Both the position numbers and the translations under genes were made by a program. Under the pieces are notes generated by a model, which was given only the letters and a program-made list of their open reading frames with translations, was not told the DNA's origin and searched no databases. From a virus, in the IMG/VR virus record IMGVR_UViG_3300010354_014876, positions 1 through 64,000 of that record: 64,000 bases of DNA; one strand, written 5' to 3'. Of the stretch, positions 1-6,745 are shown one piece after another. Position 1 is the first letter of the stretch; each line of letters begins with the position of its first letter.

Positions 1-1
1 C

Positions 2-232
2 ATGGGTCTCTGGACATCTTCTATCGGGATTATCGGTCTTGCTCTCAATCTTCGTGCTTACGACTTTGTTAGTCAGGAGATTCGGGCTGCTGAAGACCCG
101 GAATTTGAGACATTTTATACAAAGAACGTGCTTCTTAACGAAGGCTTGAGAGCATGGATGGCACCAGTAGATCAACCTCATGAGAATTTTGTATTTCCAG
201 AAGAGGTCTTGCCTAGGGGCAACGCTCTGTGA
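2..232 (+). CDS. psbD: Photosystem II D2 protein, C-terminal part (gene cut by left edge)
   Basis: The 76 visible residues match the conserved C-terminus of the D2 reaction-centre protein, including the stretch ending [13 protein letters not shown]2 pairs with D1 in the photosystem II core of the thylakoid membrane; cyanophages carry psbD to replace host D2 lost to photodamage during infection. The upstream part, including most membrane helices and cofactor ligands, lies outside the window, so the true start is unseen. A strong terminator follows directly. Identification is secure; full length and intactness cannot be judged. Confidence 0.96.
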   Translation: MGLWTSSIGIIGLALNLRAYDFVSQEIRAAEDPEFETFYTKNVLLNEGLRAWMAPVDQPHENFVFPEEVLPRGNAL

Positions 233-239
233 TAAACTT

Positions 240-261
240 GGAGGGGCAACCCTCCTTTTTT
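240..261 (+). terminator. Rho-independent terminator after psbD
   Basis: A 6-bp GC-rich stem (GGAGGG/CCCTCC) with loop GCAA is followed by six T. It sits 8 nt after the psbD stop and separates psbD from the epimerase gene. Confidence 0.85.
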
Positions 262-352
262 AATGATTAGCTCAGAGACACCATATAAACTTGCTGAGAT
301 TATTAGGGATACTTGGCCAAAAATTTATAGATCACCTCAAAAAAATAAAAAA

Positions 353-1264
353 ATGAAATCTTTAGTGACTGGTGGAGCAGGATTTATTGGATCTCATATT
401 GTAGAAAAACTTCTCCTTATGGGACATGAAGTAATTGTAATTGATAATGAATACTCAGACAACGAACAATTTCACTGGAACGAAAAAGCACAAAATTACA
501 AGTACAATATCTGTGATTATATTCATACTCGTTCTTTGTATGACGGAGTTGATTATGTCTTTCATTGCGCCGCAGAAGCACGAATAGGTCCTGCGATTGA
601 AAATCCTATCAACGCAATGAATATTAATGCACTTGGAACTTGTACAGTTCTTCAATGTGCTCGTGAAGCAGGAGTTAAAAAAGTGATGTATTCATCAACT
701 TCTGCAGCCTATGGTTTGAACGATTATCCAAATGTTGAAACTCAACAAGACGATTGCTTAAATCCATATTCAGTATCTAAAGTTGCTGGTGAAAAGTTAT
801 GTAAAATGTACACAGATCTTTATGGTCTTCCGACAGTTATCTTTAGATACTTTAATGTTTATGGGGAAAGAGCTCCGAAGAAAGGACAATATGCTCCAGT
901 TATTAGTATCTTCTTAAGGCAACTTGCTGCTGAAGAACCTTTAACAATTGTTGGTGATGGTGAACAGAGTAGGGACTTTGTTTATGTTGGAGATGTTGCT
1001 AGAGCAAATATTATGGCAGCAATCTCAAATCTTGAACCAGAAAAATATGGTCAAGTTTATAATGTTGGAACTGGAAAAAAGTATTCTGTGAATGAAATTG
1101 CAGCAATGATTTCCGATACTACTATTAATATAGCTCAGAGATCTGGTGAAGTAAGAACAAGTCTTGCAGATATCTCTAAAATTCAAAAAACTTTTGGATG
1201 GAAACCAGAAACAAATTTGCAAGACTGGATAAAACATCTAATAAATACTGAAAAATTAATCTAA
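353..1264 (+). CDS. NAD-dependent sugar-nucleotide epimerase/dehydratase (extended SDR)
   Basis: The product (303 aa) is an extended short-chain dehydrogenase. The N-terminal Rossmann motif TGGAGFIGS binds NAD. The active-site YxxxK appears as YSVSK, after the serine-rich STSAAYG segment. FRYFNVYGERAP and the C-terminal NVGTGKKYSVNEI segment are typical of UDP-glucose 4-epimerase and GDP/dTDP-sugar dehydratase relatives. The substrate is not deducible; a role in nucleotide-sugar supply for surface glycan change is inferred. The frame is open back to an ATG at 263, but that start lies 2 nt after the psbD terminator. The ATG at 353 puts the Rossmann motif at the usual distance from the N-terminus, so I chose it; neither has a good ribosome site. 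Confidence 0.9.
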   Translation: MKSLVTGGAGFIGSHIVEKLLLMGHEVIVIDNEYSDNEQFHWNEKAQNYKYNICDYIHTRSLYDGVDYVFHCAAEARIGPAIENPINAMNINALGTCTVLQCAREAGVKKVMYSSTSAAYGLNDYPNVETQQDDCLNPYSVSKVAGEKLCKMYTDLYGLPTVIFRYFNVYGERAPKKGQYAPVISIFLRQLAAEEPLTIVGDGEQSRDFVYVGDVARANIMAAISNLEPEKYGQVYNVGTGKKYSVNEIAAMISDTTINIAQRSGEVRTSLADISKIQKTFGWKPETNLQDWIKHLINTEKLI

Positions 1265-1269
1265 GAAAT

Positions 1270-1509
1270 ATGAAGTTTACAGTTTATTCAAAAGACGGTT
1301 GCCCATATTGCACTAAAATTGAACAGGTGCTACAATTGGCAAATCTGGAACATGTTGTTTATAAACTCGATAAAGATTTTGATAGACAGCAATTTTATTC
1401 TGAATTTGGTGAAGGAACTACTTTCCCTCAAGTTATTCTTGATGACGAACAACAAATTGGTGGATGTACAGATACTGTAAAATACCTTACAGAAAACAAT
1501 CTTGTATGA
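1270..1509 (+). CDS. nrdC: Glutaredoxin
   Basis: This 79-aa thioredoxin-fold protein has the redox motif CPYC at residues 11-14, the cis-proline segment TFPQV and the glutathione-site GG motif (IGGCTD). Size and motifs match classical glutaredoxin. In T4-like phages such proteins reduce ribonucleotide reductase; that partner is inferred. It starts 6 nt after the epimerase stop and overlaps the next small ORF by 4 nt (ATGA), which suggests co-transcription. Confidence 0.93.
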   Translation: MKFTVYSKDGCPYCTKIEQVLQLANLEHVVYKLDKDFDRQQFYSEFGEGTTFPQVILDDEQQIGGCTDTVKYLTENNLV

Positions 1510-1670
1510 CAATAAATAGAGGTGTTGAGTTATTATTGAGAAGGAGGAAACCTGAAAAACCAAAAACGTTTAAAGTAAGTTTTGGTAAGATGGTTTCTCT
1601 CTTCAGAAGAGAGTTTCACATCTACTTTGAGTTCAACTTTAATGTGGTAAAAAACAACTCTCGGGGGTAA
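1506..1670 (+). CDS. Small conserved basic hypothetical protein
   Basis: A 54-aa basic protein beginning MTINRGVELLLRRRKPEKP. The ATG overlaps the glutaredoxin stop by 4 nt, a translational-coupling arrangement that supports this start. The N-terminal half is rich in Arg/Lys and the C-terminal half in aromatic residues (FRREFHIYFEFNF). I do not recognise a domain, and function is unknown. Confidence 0.65.
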   Translation: MTINRGVELLLRRRKPEKPKTFKVSFGKMVSLFRREFHIYFEFNFNVVKNNSRG

Positions 1671-1675
1671 TAAAA

Positions 1676-1915
1676 ATGGAAGCAGCAACACCTTATATTT
1701 TATTTTTTTCTGGTATTGGAATAATTGGATCTTTTCTAATTGGTGGAATTATAGGATGGTTTTTAAATGAACTAACATATGCTTTCCTCAATAAAAGTAA
1801 AAATGCAAACATACATCCCGAAATGTTTGATCAGAATGGAAATGTAATTCCAGACGAAATTTTAGCAGTGAGATTTGAAAATGACTACGACGAAATCGAA
1901 GACGACGAAGAGTGA
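1676..1915 (+). CDS. Small single-pass membrane protein, unknown function
   Basis: 79 aa with one clear N-terminal membrane segment (about residues 7-30, rich in Ile/Gly/Phe) followed by a polar acidic tail ending EIEDDEE. A ribosome site-like GGGGG lies 8 nt upstream. Inner-membrane insertion with a cytoplasmic acidic tail is inferred. It overlaps the next gene by 35 nt in another frame. Confidence 0.65.
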   Translation: MEAATPYILFFSGIGIIGSFLIGGIIGWFLNELTYAFLNKSKNANIHPEMFDQNGNVIPDEILAVRFENDYDEIEDDEE

Positions 1916-2444
1916 AGAAACTACTCTTCCATTAAACCCATTTGTATTTGAAGTTTTAGAACTTGTATCAAAACAAAGAACTAACTCTAAAAAAATTGAA
2001 ATTCTTAAAGAATATGAACACGATTCATTAAAAGCAATTCTTATTTGGAATTTTGATGAAAGTGTAATTAGTCTTCTTCCAGAAGGTGAAGTTCCTTATG
2101 CTGATGTAAAAGATCAGAACGTTTATTCAGGAAATCTTTCAGATAATCTAAAAAGAGAAGCTTCTGGTGGAGAATCTGCATTTAAACAAGATTTAACACC
2201 TGTCGGTAGAACTTCACTTCGCAAAGAGTATAGAAATCTTTACCACTATGTTAAGGGTGGGAACGATGGTCTTTCTACAATGCGTAGAGAAACTATGTTT
2301 ATTAATTTACTTCAAGTCCTTCATCCTAAAGAAGCAGAAGTCTTGTGTTTGGTAAAGGATAAGAAGTTGCAAAGTAAATATAAAATTACTCATGAAATTG
2401 TAAAAGATGCCTACCCAGATATTACTTGGGGAGGTCGTTCGTAA
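1881..2444 (+). CDS. Conserved cyanophage protein (DUF6433-like)
   Basis: 187 aa, soluble. After a Thr/Ser/Lys-rich N-terminus it contains NPFVFEVLELVSKQRTN, a segment DESVISLLPEGEVPYADV, and a C-terminal half with TMRRETMFINLLQ and HPKEAEVLCLVKDK. I recognise this as a protein widespread in T4-like cyanophages and recall it as DUF6433; no biochemical function is known to me. The ATG at 1881 is preferred over a TTG 6 nt upstream. Its stop overlaps the start of the next gene (TAATG). Confidence 0.75.
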   Translation: MTTTKSKTTKSEETTLPLNPFVFEVLELVSKQRTNSKKIEILKEYEHDSLKAILIWNFDESVISLLPEGEVPYADVKDQNVYSGNLSDNLKREASGGESAFKQDLTPVGRTSLRKEYRNLYHYVKGGNDGLSTMRRETMFINLLQVLHPKEAEVLCLVKDKKLQSKYKITHEIVKDAYPDITWGGRS

Positions 2445-2695
2445 TGTGTAGGATATTGCATGAAAATTGCAATAAGTCAGTAGCAAAAGATAAAGGTTTA
2501 CCTAATAATTCTTTTCTGGTTACTTATTTAATTGATGATGCTGCAGTTTATGACATTGTTATATGTAACAAACGAGTAGATGTTTTTGATATCTATTGGG
2601 ATAAGTATAGAGAGAACTTAAAGAATATTGAGTGGACTGAAGGAAGAGTAAATCCAAAATTGTGGGATTACAATCCAAGTGGTAAGAAAAAATGA
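2444..2695 (+). CDS. Small hypothetical protein
   Basis: 83 aa beginning MCRILHENC, with an ATG that shares its A with the upstream stop (TAATG), a coupled start. It is a mixed hydrophobic/acidic protein with WTEGRVNPKLWDYNPS near the end. No domain recognised. The stop overlaps the next start (ATGA). Confidence 0.55.
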   Translation: MCRILHENCNKSVAKDKGLPNNSFLVTYLIDDAAVYDIVICNKRVDVFDIYWDKYRENLKNIEWTEGRVNPKLWDYNPSGKKK

Positions 2696-2871
2696 CGGAT
2701 AATAATAAAGAAGATCTAAAAGTTTCTGTTTATCAAGATGAGGTAAAGAAACTTTTAAAGAAATACAAAAAAATCAAAAAGTATCAGAAGTCACCTTTAT
2801 ACGCAATAAAGGTGATGGATGGTACTGAAAAAATCATCAGCTCTTTATTGAAAGAAATAGAAAAAGAATAA
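2692..2871 (+). CDS. Small lysine-rich hypothetical protein
   Basis: 59 aa, starting MTDNNKEDLK and ending KEIEKE. The middle (KKLLKKYKKIKKYQK) is strongly basic and probably helical, so nucleic-acid or protein contact is possible but unproven. It overlaps the upstream gene by 4 nt and ends 8 nt before speD. Confidence 0.55.
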   Translation: MTDNNKEDLKVSVYQDEVKKLLKKYKKIKKYQKSPLYAIKVMDGTEKIISSLLKEIEKE

Positions 2872-2879
2872 TTTTTAGC

Positions 2880-3206
2880 ATGGGAAAACATTATCTACTT
2901 AATTTGTATGGATGCTCATTTTTCCTTTTGGATGATGAGCGTTGTCTTATAGATCTATTGGAAAACGCAGCAGTTGCAAGTGGAGCTACTGTGGTTCAGA
3001 CTATCTCTAAAAAGTTTGAACCACAGGGAGTTACTGTAATTTGTTTGTTGTCAGAAAGTCACATCAGCATTCATACATGGCCTGAAGAAGGTAAGGCAGC
3101 GGTAGACGTTTATACCTGTGGAGACTGCAATCCTAAAATTGGATGTGATGTCATCATTCAACAACTATACGCACAAAACCATACCCTCAGTTATATTGAG
3201 AGGTAA
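2880..3206 (+). CDS. speD: S-adenosylmethionine decarboxylase proenzyme
   Basis: This 108-aa protein is the bacterial class 1B SpeD type. The self-cleavage site is Glu59-Ser60 in SESHISIHTWPE; Ser60 would become the pyruvoyl group. His64 and the C-terminal DVYTCGDC segment with its catalytic Cys are present. The enzyme makes decarboxylated SAM, the aminopropyl donor for spermidine. SpeD is a common cyanophage auxiliary gene. Length and motifs are intact, so it should be functional. Confidence 0.93.
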   Translation: MGKHYLLNLYGCSFFLLDDERCLIDLLENAAVASGATVVQTISKKFEPQGVTVICLLSESHISIHTWPEEGKAAVDVYTCGDCNPKIGCDVIIQQLYAQNHTLSYIER

Positions 3207-3233
3207 CTAAATACACTATATCTGGAGAAGTAT

Positions 3234-3551
3234 ATGCTTTCTACACAGTATCGTCTGCGTCTTGAAGCAATTTGTGAAAAAATTGTAGCAAGTGAAGAGG
3301 TCAGTTTAGAGGATATGATATGGGCTGAAAAACTATCAAAAGCAAATAGATCAGCAGCTACTATCCTAAGACAAGCAAGAAGACGTGCTGCTAATCCAGA
3401 TATGCAAGAAGGAAGTCTAGATGATTTTATGAATGCTCTTGACCTGGGAGATCCAGATCCATCAAATCATAGAACAGGATTCAATGGTGCTGATGATATT
3501 GTTGATTTTTTCACTGGTGATAAACCAGATGATTGGAGACAAAGAGATTAA
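3234..3551 (+). CDS. Conserved cyanophage protein, unknown function
   Basis: 105 aa, with a probably helical N-terminal half (RLRLEAICEKIVASEEVSLED, RSAATILRQARRRA) and an acidic C-terminal half (DDIVDFFTGDKPDDW). A helix-rich, basic-then-acidic layout without cysteines. It follows speD by 27 nt with a GGAG ribosome site. I do not recognise a functional domain. Confidence 0.65.
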   Translation: MLSTQYRLRLEAICEKIVASEEVSLEDMIWAEKLSKANRSAATILRQARRRAANPDMQEGSLDDFMNALDLGDPDPSNHRTGFNGADDIVDFFTGDKPDDWRQRD

Positions 3552-3552
3552 A

Positions 3553-3570
3553 CTGTAACATTTGTTACAG
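3553..3570. promoter_or_regulatory. NtcA-type palindrome (GTA-N8-TAC)
   Basis: A perfect 8-bp inverted repeat CTGTAACA-TT-TGTTACAG contains GTA, eight bases, then TAC, which is the core of the cyanobacterial NtcA (nitrogen regulator) site. It lies just after a stop codon and upstream of a promoter and a glutamine-riboswitch-like leader. The distance from TAC to the best -10 (32 nt) is longer than the classical 22-23 nt, so simple class II activation is uncertain. Confidence 0.6.
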
Positions 3571-3576
3571 ATGAAC

Positions 3577-3606
3577 TTGCATATATAAAAGCAATAGGTC
3601 TATAAT
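3577..3606 (+). promoter_or_regulatory. Sigma-70-like promoter for the riboswitch/short-peptide operon
   Basis: TTGCAT at 3577-3582, an 18-nt spacer and a perfect TATAAT at 3601-3606. It lies 8 nt before the first aptamer, so transcripts would begin at or just inside the aptamer leader. Confidence 0.6.
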
Positions 3607-3613
3607 GACCTTA

Positions 3614-3659
3614 CGTTCATCTGGAAACAGACGGAAGTAGGCCGACTCGGAACGGAACG
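3614..3659 (+). ncRNA. Glutamine riboswitch-like aptamer, first copy
   Basis: The segment has the layout of the glnA/Downstream-peptide (L-glutamine) aptamers. P1 is CGTTC (3614-3618) with GAACG (3655-3659). P2 is TCTG with CAGA closed by GAAA. Then come the conserved internal-loop run GACGGAAGTAGG and a small CCG/CGG hairpin. The last junction reads AACGGAACG rather than the usual GAAGGAACG. Family assignment is from recalled consensus, not a covariance search. Confidence 0.7.
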
Positions 3660-3700
3660 TTCATCCTCTCAGAGGACGCAAAAGCCGACTGAAGGAACGC
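3658..3700 (+). ncRNA. Glutamine riboswitch-like aptamer, second copy (Downstream-peptide type)
   Basis: P1 is CGTTC (3658-3662) with GAACG (3695-3699). P2 is TCCTC with GAGGA around TCA. The conserved GACGCAA run and the 3' GAAGGAACGC follow. Its P1 5' arm shares bases 3658-3659 with the P1 3' arm of the first copy, so the two P1 helices compete. A ribosome site (AAGGAGAA) lies about 20 nt further, before the short-peptide ATG at 3731, which suggests translational or attenuation control. Confidence 0.72.
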
Positions 3701-3730
3701 TCTTTAGCCTAAAAATTAAGGAGAACCCTA

Positions 3731-3889
3731 ATGTCTAAAGTTGTTTATAGAGGGTGTCAATACGACACCGAAGATGCAAAGAAAGAGTATGTGTCTTGGT
3801 ACAATCAAACTCATGCTCCTGCTCATCCACAAAACACCTATCGTGGAGTAGCATATCGTCCATGTAAAAACATGGAGGTGCAGAAGTGA
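3731..3889 (+). CDS. Riboswitch-controlled short peptide (DUF4278-like, YRG...YRG repeats)
   Basis: 52 aa. It starts MSKVVYRGCQYD and has a second related segment TYRGVAYRPCK. The repeated YRG-x-x-Y pattern is that of DUF4278-type cyanobacterial short proteins, the class that usually follows the Downstream-peptide RNA. An AAGGAGAA ribosome site is about 8 nt upstream. A role in nitrogen signalling, by analogy with glutamine-riboswitch-controlled small proteins of cyanobacteria, is inferred; the target is unknown. It overlaps the next ORF by 4 nt. Confidence 0.72.
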   Translation: MSKVVYRGCQYDTEDAKKEYVSWYNQTHAPAHPQNTYRGVAYRPCKNMEVQK

Positions 3890-3984
3890 AAAAACTTAAC
3901 TTTCTACAGATCATTAAAGAGCAAAAACAAAAAGAAGAAAGGCGCCATCAGGCACAACTTGTTAACGTAGGTGCAGGAAAATGA
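3886..3984 (+). CDS. Very small basic peptide, GTG start
   Basis: A 32-aa ORF reading MKKLNFLQIIKEQKQKEE followed by a basic end. GTG overlaps the preceding stop (GTGA) and its own stop overlaps the next ATG (ATGA), so it is translationally coupled on both sides. Coding status rests only on this packing. Function unknown. Confidence 0.45.
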   Translation: MKKLNFLQIIKEQKQKEERRHQAQLVNVGAGK

Positions 3985-4067
3985 TTGCTCCAGTTGCTGC
4001 TATTACTGGTGCATCAACAGCATTCATTTTTCTAATTTACCTAGAAGTTTTACTATTAAATAAGTGA
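3981..4067 (+). CDS. Very small single-span membrane peptide
   Basis: A 28-aa ORF, MIAPVAAITG then a hydrophobic stretch (STAFIFLIYLEVLLL) ending NK. It would be a single membrane span, similar in size to small photosystem or cytochrome subunits, but I cannot match it to a named one. The start overlaps the preceding stop. A terminator begins 8 nt after its stop, closing the riboswitch operon. Confidence 0.45.
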   Translation: MIAPVAAITGASTAFIFLIYLEVLLLNK

Positions 4068-4074
4068 ATCATTC

Positions 4075-4105
4075 AAAGAGGGGTCTTGACACCCCTCTTT
4101 TTTTT
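4075..4105 (+). terminator. Terminator of the riboswitch operon, with a promoter -35 in its loop
   Basis: A 10-bp stem (AAAGAGGGGT/ACCCCTCTTT) with hexaloop CTTGAC, continuing into a T run to 4105. The loop and 3' arm contain TTGACA, the -35 of the next promoter. Confidence 0.8.
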
Positions 4106-4114
4106 GACTATAAT
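4086..4114 (+). promoter_or_regulatory. Consensus sigma-70 promoter for the thyX region
   Basis: Perfect TTGACA (4086-4091), a 17-nt spacer and perfect TATAAT (4109-4114). The spacer contains the T run of the terminator. It would be read by host sigma-70 polymerase early in infection. Confidence 0.85.
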
Positions 4115-4136
4115 ATGTTTGTCAGGGTTGATAAAA

Positions 4137-4313
4137 ATGGATAGAGAAAAGCTTAAGCTTATTGTCAGAAACCTTGAATCTCTGGTAGAATGTCTAAAGT
4201 CAGAGATTTATTCTGATATTGATTCATATAAAATGAATTATGAGGAAATAGCTCCTCACCTTGCTGACTACGATGAAATCTTTGAGGATAGTGATTTAGA
4301 TGACTATGATTGA
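4137..4313 (+). CDS. Small acidic hypothetical protein upstream of thyX
   Basis: 58 aa, beginning MDREKLKLIVRNLESLVECL, a likely amphipathic helix, and ending in an acidic run EDSDLDDYD. The frame is open back into the terminator at 4086, but the ATG at 4137 lies 23 nt after the -10 box and is the plausible start. It overlaps thyX by 14 nt. No domain recognised. Confidence 0.6.
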   Translation: MDREKLKLIVRNLESLVECLKSEIYSDIDSYKMNYEEIAPHLADYDEIFEDSDLDDYD

Positions 4314-5022
4314 AAATACGGACTTTGAGTTTATGAAACCAGAAGTAAAACTCATTAGTGTTACTCCAGATGCAGAGAAGCATATGGCTTACTGTGCTAG
4401 GGTAAGTAATCCTGCTAACCAAGAGAATGAAAAGTTCTCTGGTCTTCTCAAGTATTGTATTCAACATCAGCATTGGAGCATCTTTGAGCAGGCAATAATG
4501 ACTGTAGAGATTAATACTACAAGAGGTATCGCAGCTCAAATTCTCCGGCATAGGTCCTTCACATATCAAGAATTTTCACAACGATATGCTGATGCAAATC
4601 TTCTGAACAATACTATTCCCCTTCCTGAACTACGCCGTCAAGATACTAAGAATCGTCAGAACTCTATTGATGATATACCAGACTATCTCAAACTGACTTT
4701 GCTTGAGGATGTCCGTGTTCATTTTGAGCAGTCTCTGCGGCTCTACAATCGTCTTCTAGACAAAGGAGTAGCAAAGGAGTGTGCAAGGTTTGTATTGCCT
4801 CTAGCAACTCCCACAAGACTCTATATGACCGGTTCTGTGCGTTCTTGGATTCATTACATTGATCTTCGGTCTGCTCATGGTACTCAGAAGGAACATATGG
4901 AGATTGCAGAACTAGTACGTTGTATCTTTACTTGTCAGTTTCCTGCAGTATCTGAAGCACTTGGTTGGAGTCGTGAGGGATGTGCTGATTGCGTAGATGC
5001 ACCTTCTATTACTATTGAATAA
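4300..5022 (+). CDS. thyX: Flavin-dependent thymidylate synthase
   Basis: A 240-aa ThyX, using methylenetetrahydrofolate and FAD to methylate dUMP to dTMP. The ThyX motif RHR-x7-S is at residues 83-93 (RHRSFTYQEFS), followed by QRY. The C-terminal half contains FVLPLATPTRLYMTGSVRSW, typical of the FAD/dUMP site. Thymidylate supply for phage DNA is the role. The start is either the ATG at 4300 (GAGG about 15 nt upstream) or an internal ATG at 4333 where similarity begins; I keep 4300. Confidence 0.94.
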   Translation: MTMIENTDFEFMKPEVKLISVTPDAEKHMAYCARVSNPANQENEKFSGLLKYCIQHQHWSIFEQAIMTVEINTTRGIAAQILRHRSFTYQEFSQRYADANLLNNTIPLPELRRQDTKNRQNSIDDIPDYLKLTLLEDVRVHFEQSLRLYNRLLDKGVAKECARFVLPLATPTRLYMTGSVRSWIHYIDLRSAHGTQKEHMEIAELVRCIFTCQFPAVSEALGWSREGCADCVDAPSITIE

Positions 5023-5047
5023 ATATTCCTATATTTTTATGTAACAT

Positions 5048-5296
5048 ATGGCAGTATATCCCGTTATTAATAGACAAACTGGTGAACAAAAAGAGATTAC
5101 AATGAGTGTTCATGATTGGGACCAGTGGAGAAAGGACAATCCAGATTGGGAAAGAGATTATTCAGATCCATCTACCTTCCCCAATTTCGGGGAAGTGGGT
5201 GAGGTCTACGATAAACTTAAGAAGACACACCCAGGATGGAATGATGTTTTGAGAAAAGCATCAAAGGCTCCAGGATCCAACGTAAAACCTATCTGA
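5048..5296 (+). CDS. Small conserved cyanophage protein
   Basis: 82 aa, beginning MAVYPVINRQTGEQKEITMS. The middle is rich in Trp/Asp (DWDQWRKDNPDWERDYSDP) and the end reads GWNDVLRKASKAPGSNV. The layout resembles FmdB-like phage proteins (short beta strands then a helix before an APGS-type end), but it has no zinc-binding cysteines, so that link is weak. It lies between thyX and phoH, 4 nt from the latter. Confidence 0.6.
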   Translation: MAVYPVINRQTGEQKEITMSVHDWDQWRKDNPDWERDYSDPSTFPNFGEVGEVYDKLKKTHPGWNDVLRKASKAPGSNVKPI

Positions 5297-5300
5297 ACAC

Positions 5301-6056
5301 ATGGCAAGAAAGAGAAGAACTACTGACCAACCAATCGGAGTTGGTATGACCACAAAACAAATGAAGAGAAAGAAGCCTATCAACTCACAGCTTCTTATTG
5401 ACATTGATCCTTTAACAGAAAATCAGAAAAGACTTTTCAATTCTTATGAAGGAGGAAAAAATCTAGTTGCTTATGGTGCTGCGGGAACTGGTAAAACATT
5501 CATCACCCTTTACAATGCTCTCTGTGATGTTCTAGATGAAAACAGTCCTTATGAAAAAATCTATCTAATTAGGTCTCTTGTTGCAACTCGTGAGATTGGA
5601 TTTCTTCCAGGTGACCATGAAGATAAGTCTTCTCTCTATCAGATTCCTTATAAGAACATGGTTAAATACATGTTCCAAATGCCAGATGAATCTTCGTTTG
5701 AAATGCTCTATGGCAATCTTAAGACTCAAGGAACGATTAGCTTTTGGTCTACTTCTTTCATTCGTGGAACAACATTAGATAAGTCAATCATCATTGTAGA
5801 TGAATTTCAAAATCTAAACTTCCATGAACTCGATTCAATCATCACTCGTGTTGGTGAAGATTCTAAAATTATGTTCTGTGGAGATGCTACTCAGTCAGAC
5901 CTTATCAAAACAAATGAAAGGAATGGTATCGTTGATTTCATGAAGATCTTGAATATTATGCCATCATTTGATATAATTGAGTTTGGTGCTCAAGACATTG
6001 TTAGATCTGGATTGTGCAAAGAGTATATACTTGCAAAAATGGAACTTAATTTATGA
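5301..6056 (+). CDS. phoH: PhoH-like P-loop ATPase
   Basis: A 251-aa protein with Walker A GAAGTGKT at residues 59-66 and Walker B IIIVDEFQN, followed by the SF1-helicase-like GDATQSD segment (motif III-like, contacting the gamma phosphate). The N-terminus is basic. PhoH is a near-universal marker of marine T4-like phages; its role is unproven, though RNA/DNA helicase-nuclease functions are proposed for relatives. Its stop overlaps the exonuclease start (TTATGA). Confidence 0.93.
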   Translation: MARKRRTTDQPIGVGMTTKQMKRKKPINSQLLIDIDPLTENQKRLFNSYEGGKNLVAYGAAGTGKTFITLYNALCDVLDENSPYEKIYLIRSLVATREIGFLPGDHEDKSSLYQIPYKNMVKYMFQMPDESSFEMLYGNLKTQGTISFWSTSFIRGTTLDKSIIIVDEFQNLNFHELDSIITRVGEDSKIMFCGDATQSDLIKTNERNGIVDFMKILNIMPSFDIIEFGAQDIVRSGLCKEYILAKMELNL

Positions 6057-6745
6057 CATTCATTCATCATAATTACTTAGGTGAACTTGAATTAGAAAAG
6101 AAAGAAACAAACGGCATCCGTCTCTATAATCTTCCGAGTGGAGACTGGGTGCCTTCTATTACATCAGTCACTTCTTTTTACAATCGTCAGATCTTTGTGA
6201 AGTGGCGGGAACGTGTTGGTCTTGAAGAAGCAAATCGTATTACGAAAAAAGCAACTGCAAGAGGAACAGATTTTCACCAAGTCTGTCAAGACTATCTGGA
6301 AAACAAAGAACTTAATTGGGATGATTATCAACCCTTGACAAAGTTTATGTTTCATCATGCGAAACCTTATCTTGATAAGATAAATAATATTCATGCAATT
6401 GAAAGGACACTCTACTCAGAATACTTTGGACTGGCAGGTAGAGTTGATTGTATTGCTGAATATGATGGTGAGTTAGCAGTTATTGACTTTAAAACATCAG
6501 AAAAAATAAAACCAGAAAAGTGGATTGAAAATTATTTTGTTCAAGAGATGTTTTATGCTGCTGCATATTATGAACTTACAGACATCGTTCCAGTCAAGTT
6601 AATTACTATTATGGTAACTCCTGGTGGAGAAGTTGAAATATTTGACAAAAGAAACAAAGGGGATTATATTAAGTTATTAGTAAAATACATTAAAGAATTT
6701 GTTCAATTTAATTCCTATGAAAGATCAGATAACAAAAGTTCTTGA
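6053..6745 (+). CDS. PD-(D/E)XK family exonuclease
   Basis: 230 aa. The catalytic core is seen in GRVDCIAEYDGELAVIDFKTS, which supplies the Asp and the D-x-K of the PD-(D/E)XK fold, followed by the QxxxY-like QEMFYAAAYY segment of the RecB/Cas4-type branch. The N-terminus has SITSVTSFY and RGTDFHQVCQDYL, which match this branch. It sits between phoH and the recombination/late-transcription genes in the usual cyanomyovirus order. A role in host DNA breakdown or recombination is inferred. Confidence 0.85.
   Translation: MTFIHHNYLGELELEKKETNGIRLYNLPSGDWVPSITSVTSFYNRQIFVKWRERVGLEEANRITKKATARGTDFHQVCQDYLENKELNWDDYQPLTKFMFHHAKPYLDKINNIHAIERTLYSEYFGLAGRVDCIAEYDGELAVIDFKTSEKIKPEKWIENYFVQEMFYAAAYYELTDIVPVKLITIMVTPGGEVEIFDKRNKGDYIKLLVKYIKEFVQFNSYERSDNKSS

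Noticed and set aside
263-352. In-frame 30-codon extension before the epimerase ATG at 353
   Set aside because: It starts 2 nt after the psbD terminator with no ribosome site, and the Rossmann motif is at its usual place only from 353. It could be a real leader, but nothing supports it.
4165-4569. 134-aa minus-strand open frame over thyX
   Set aside because: Shadow of the well-supported thyX gene, with no ribosome site and low-complexity translation.
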